In this document: one piece after another, positions 61,701 through 64,000 of the stretch
Numbering within the stretch: position 1 is the stretch's first letter
Layout: every line of letters begins with the position of its first letter
Assembly (NCBI RefSeq): GCF_027580225.2
Contig: NC_073342.2
Location: 14,149,501 to 14,213,500 of the forward strand
DNA: 64,000 nt
Source of the DNA: Misgurnus anguillicaudatus
Taxonomy: Eukaryota > Chordata > Actinopteri > Cypriniformes > Cobitidae
Direction of reading: 5' to 3'
Translations under genes and position numbers: made by a program
The notes under the pieces: generated by a model
The model's database searches: none
What the model was told of the DNA's origin: nothing
The model's input: only the letters and a program-made list of their open reading frames with translations

Positions 61701-63515
61701 TGTACTCAGACCACTACATACTCTTGTCTAAGGGTGTTTTCACACCTGACTTATTTATTTCGATTGAATTGTACCAGCATTCGATTGCTCACTTGGTGCG
61801 GTTTGTTTGGGCAGGTGAGAATCCAGCAATCGAGCTCTGGTGCGCACCAAAAGCGGACCGAGACCTTCTTCAAGAGGTGGTCTCGGTACGCTTTCAAACC
61901 AACTCTAGAGCGGTTCGTTTGTGGTGAGAACACGATCCGAGATCTAACCGACCTAACTGCAAAAGTACTGCACATTTTGGACTAAACCAGCTGCTATAGT
62001 CAGCTGCGCAGTGCATTATCGGATGAGGAAGTGTTTGTTGACAGTTTCTGTTAGCAATATTAGCACAATGACAGATCGCGGACATACCTGAAGTTGCAAG
62101 GAGGTGTGGGCGGAGCCTTAGAAATTTGGTGTCTTCGCCGTTTGTAGTGCATTAAAACGTTGTTTTCAAGCCTCATTCGCGCTTCATTCTGGAAGTAAAC
62201 AGTTTGTCTAGAGCGCTGTATACAAACTATGTATAACAACCACATGTCCACAGTGTCTGCTGTATTTTCCTCCTTTTTGTTTGCTTCGGGGGTTTCGTTG
62301 GAATTTCGCGCACGTTGATTTTGACCAATCGAGAAGCAGTTTAGGAAATACGTTCAAATACATGTGGCCAATGAGTGATGTGGATATTATCACATGACTG
62401 AATTTTGGTTCGTTTCAACGGGTGCAGACCAGAGCAATCAGTGTGGTGTGAAAAGGAAGCAAAACTTCTAAAAAAGCTACAATGAATAATTTTTTGCTTT
62501 TGGTCCGGACCAAATGAAGCGAACTACAGATGTGAAAACACCCTTAGACTGTATTAATCTGATCTATTTTAACTGAAGGTGATCACTGTCTGTTTGTAAG
62601 GAAGTGAGGAGCTGTAGCTCATTTGCATTTAAAGGTACAGACACTAAAACAGCGCATTTTTAATACAAATGCACCCAAATTGGGGCATTTTGGACATGCT
62701 ATAATAAATGATCTGTGGGGTATTATGTGCTGAAACTTTACAGACACATTCTGGGCACACCTGAGACTTATATTACATATTTTAAAAAGGCCATAATAGG
62801 TGCCCTTTGAAAAACTAAGTTACCTGGTTGCCTTAAAATTTTGAGTTCATTTAACTTAAAATATTAGCTGACTAAAAAAAATGTATAAAAATAATTGTGT
62901 CGTCGGAGCCGATGGTGTAGTGGACAGTGCTCCGACATATAGTGCAGACGCACTTCCGGCAACTCGAGTTCGAATCCCGGCTCGAGGTCCTTTGCCGATC
63001 CCATACCCCTCTCTCCACCCTGTACTTTCCTGTCACCTCGTAATTACTGTCTATCAAATAAAGGCAAAATGGGCCAAAAAAATTATATTTAAAAATAGTC
63101 AATTAAAGGCGGAGTGCACAATGTTTGAAAAACGCTTTGGAAAAGGGAGTCGAGCCGACTACCAAAACACACTTGTAGCCAATCAGCAGTGAGGGGCGTG
63201 TCTACTAACCGACATCCTTGGCGGGGTTGCGTATGTGTGGGGCGGGTCAATCAAAAGAAGGTCCAGATTCTATTGGGGTTAGGGGCAACATTGTTTCAAA
63301 TGATGATTTCATGATTTCAAATGTCAACATTGGCTTTTAACCATTGTGCACTCCGCCTTTAAGGCACTTTTTTCAACTTTTCTTTACAGTGTAGAGCTAA
63401 TTTCCACTGACATACCAAAATTACTTTATATTATTTCTTTTTTCAGACCTGTTTGATATCAAAAGCTCATTCCAGCCCAACACCATGTTGGCCTCACCAG
63501 CACCTTCGAGCCCAG
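58710..63515 (+). CDS. ehf: ehf-like ETS transcription factor, 5' half (N-terminus, PNT domain, linker); gene continues past the window
   Basis: Five coding exons (58710-58797, 59382-59639, 61128-61184, 61361-61417, 63447-63515) join in frame, every intron is phase 1 with GT/AG borders, and together they give 176 residues plus one base. Residues about 45-115 form a Pointed (SAM-type) domain with the block WSKYQVWEWLQ, then IPFQ, LCSMS, FTRAAG and LKWN, which closely resembles vertebrate EHF and less so ELF5. The N-terminus MVLQAGGVM also aligns with the EHF start, and a DLFDIKSSF stretch matches the EHF linker. EHF is a nuclear epithelial regulator binding GGAA sites through a C-terminal ETS domain, expected downstream of 64000. 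Two ATGs are adjacent (58707 and 58710). I chose the second because it aligns with the family start and has A at -3 and G at +4. An elf5 paralogue is the main alternative. Confidence 0.88.
59382..59639 (+). CDS. ehf: ehf exon encoding the PNT domain
   Basis: The acceptor is CATATCCCCAG ending at 59381 and the donor is AATG|GTAAG at 59640. Length is 258 nt, phase 1 on both sides, residues 30-115. It carries the complete Pointed domain, including KYQVWEWLQ, the CSMS turn and the FTRAAG helix. A second AG at 59399-59400 would break the frame, so the upstream acceptor is correct. Confidence 0.92.
59664..60394. mobile_element. Harbinger-like MITE in an ehf intron
   Basis: About 38-bp inverted ends (TGGCGCTTTTCCATTGCATA and TATGCAATTGAAAAGCTCCA, then GTACCCCACGGTTTGG words) are flanked by TAA on both sides (59661-59663, 60395-60397), the PIF/Harbinger target. 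It begins 24 bp after the PNT exon's donor. Confidence 0.9.
60602..60753. mobile_element. MITE, CACTGGGG-GGTACCC family, copy 2
   Basis: TGTCACTGGGGCGGTACCC and its counterpart GACTGCCCCAGTGACA, same interior as 32219-32363. Lies in an ehf intron. Confidence 0.9.
61128..61184 (+). CDS. ehf: ehf linker exon (first after PNT)
   Basis: A 57-nt exon with a strong pyrimidine tract and TTTGCAG acceptor and a GATG|GTGAGT donor, phase 1 to phase 1. It encodes 19 residues containing QADLF and EIKPE. Human EHF has QCSSDLF followed by a VKTEQ motif at the same place. The KPE context resembles a sumoylation motif (I-K-P-E), but this is inference. Confidence 0.82.
61361..61417 (+). CDS. ehf: ehf linker exon (second after PNT)
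   Basis: A 57-nt exon, acceptor TTTTCACTGCAG, donor TCAG|GTACAT, phase 1 to phase 1. It encodes 19 residues including KEEPSFY, which corresponds loosely to the EPSIMNTW...LYDT stretch of EHF. Similarity is weak, so the call rests mainly on splice sites, phase and order. Confidence 0.72.
61521..62808. mobile_element. AAAGGGCACCTATTATG-ended element with a nested MITE
   Basis: Inverted ends AAAGGGCACCTATTATGC and CATAATAGGTGCCCTTT, in an ehf intron. Interrupted by the element at 61728-62547. No frame. Confidence 0.88.
61728..62547. mobile_element. Nested element with CTAAGGGTGTTTTCACA ends
   Basis: Inverted ends CTAAGGGTGTTTTCACACCTG and AGATGTGAAAACACCCTTAG. Subterminal GGTCCGGACCAAA-type words. 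820 bp, no transposase. Confidence 0.88.
62907..63085 (+). repeat. tRNA-derived SINE in an ehf intron
   Basis: The A box GATGGTGTAGTGGAC and B box GAGTTCGAATCCCGG are followed by a body CCGATCCCATACCCCTCTCTC and the tail TATCAAATAAAGGCAAAA, typical of fish tRNA SINEs. Same strand as the gene. Confidence 0.8.
63103..63362. mobile_element. MITE, AAAGGCGGAGTGCACAATG ends
   Basis: A perfect inverted pair TTAAAGGCGGAGTGCACAATG / CATTGTGCACTCCGCCTTTAA. 260 bp, GC-richer middle. It ends 85 bp before the last coding exon in the window. Confidence 0.92.
63447..63515 (+). CDS. ehf: ehf linker exon (third after PNT), last coding exon in the window
   Basis: A 69-nt exon, acceptor TTTCTTTTTTCAG, donor CCAG|GTGAAT, phase 1 to phase 1. 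The residues DLFDIKSSFQPNTML match the EHF linker region VDLLDSKTFCRAQISM well. A serine/proline-rich end follows. The next exons (end of linker and ETS domain) are outside the window. Confidence 0.85.
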
Positions 63516-63534
63516 GTGAATTATCCAAACTTAC

Positions 63535-63680
63535 ACTGTAAAAACGATGAGTTGGTTCAACTCACGGTTGGATAAAATATGGAGAAACCCAACCGCTGGG
63601 TTGAATTAACCAAGAAAAATCAATATTTGCCCCAACCGTAGGTGGATGCCGGTTGGGTTTGTTCATATTTTACCAGTCAC
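63535..63680. repeat. GGGTTAAA-type repeat
   Basis: Starts CACTGTAAAAACGATGAGTTGG and contains ACCCAACCGCTGGGTTGAAT. Related to 57285-57480. Confidence 0.6.
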
Positions 63681-63682
63681 TA

Positions 63683-63845
63683 TAGCTGTCACTGGGGCGA
63701 TACCCTTTCACAAAGAACTCATTGGCACCTAAAGAGTTCATTTTAGTACCTCTGAGATACATACTGGTACCAAATGTATACGTATTTGTACCCAAATGGT
63801 AAATACTAGGACCTTTTTAAAAGGGTCCTGCGTCAGTGACAGCTA
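63683..63845. mobile_element. MITE, CACTGGGG-GGTACCC family, copy 3
   Basis: Ends TAGCTGTCACTGGGGCG and CGTCAGTGACAGCTA, with interior GTACCTCTGAGATACAT as in the other copies. In the intron after the last exon seen. Confidence 0.9.
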
Positions 63846-64000
63846 GAGACCATTTTTAAATTCTTAATTTTGTTAATTCTTTAATGCTAAATACATCAAT
63901 TTTACTATAATTTAGTGATCATTGGCTTATCATCTTACTACAAATTTTCCCTTGGTACACTTTCAAAATTGATTGTATTAACATTATGAGCTTTTATTCT

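Noticed and set aside
62907..63085. Apparent tRNA gene
   Set aside because: The tRNA-like head continues into a SINE body and tail and cannot form a cloverleaf.

Overview
The window is AT-rich, intron-rich vertebrate DNA packed with short inverted-repeat transposons. Several repeat families, tRNA-like SINE promoters and a sushi-type Ty3/gypsy retrotransposon point to a teleost, most likely a cypriniform fish. This is inferred from repeat character and gene similarity, since no database was searched. No bacterial-style operon, rRNA gene or CRISPR array is present.

Only two protein-coding loci are secure. (1) At the right edge, on the + strand, lies the 5' half of an ETS-family transcription factor that best fits ehf (ESE-3). 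Five coding exons between 58710 and 63515 are joined by phase-1 introns with GT/AG borders. They encode the N-terminus, the Pointed (PNT) domain and most of the linker. The ETS DNA-binding domain must lie beyond 64000. A TATA/initiator promoter and an untranslated first exon can be proposed at about 52205-52475. (2) At 44970-49982 lies a complete, apparently very young Ty3/gypsy chromovirus. It has two 396-bp LTRs that look identical, a CCCTG target duplication, and one uninterrupted 1438-codon Gag-Pol frame with zinc knuckle, protease, RT, RNase H, integrase and chromodomain. The frame starts inside the 5' LTR and stops inside the 3' LTR. Instead of a tRNA primer site, the sequence after the 5' LTR is complementary to a 10-mer inside the LTR, which suggests self-priming of the Tf1/sushi kind.

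Between about 2.8 and 43 kb several short segments look like + strand exons (2837-2884, 3823-3846, 30131-30236, 32511-32581, 35856-35929). They may belong to one or more unidentified genes upstream of ehf, at low confidence.

Layout: 1-9.4 kb, dispersed repeats and candidate exons; 9.4-19.6 kb, three hAT-like or composite elements, two arrays of one 53-bp minisatellite in opposite orientation, and a (CT)54 microsatellite; 22.5-29.6 kb, a fold-back element and a three-level nest of transposons; 30.3-34.5 kb, a local duplication split by a transposon, 31-bp and 120-bp minisatellites, and a MITE with a perfect 8-bp target duplication; 36.6-38.9 kb, an element carrying two fold-back palindromes; 40-44.6 kb, MITEs and an AT-rich duplication; 44.6-50.4 kb, an older hAT-like element interrupted by the retrotransposon; 51-58.6 kb, MITEs and SINE pieces, mostly in the proposed first ehf intron; 58.7-63.5 kb, ehf coding exons with MITEs and a SINE in the introns.
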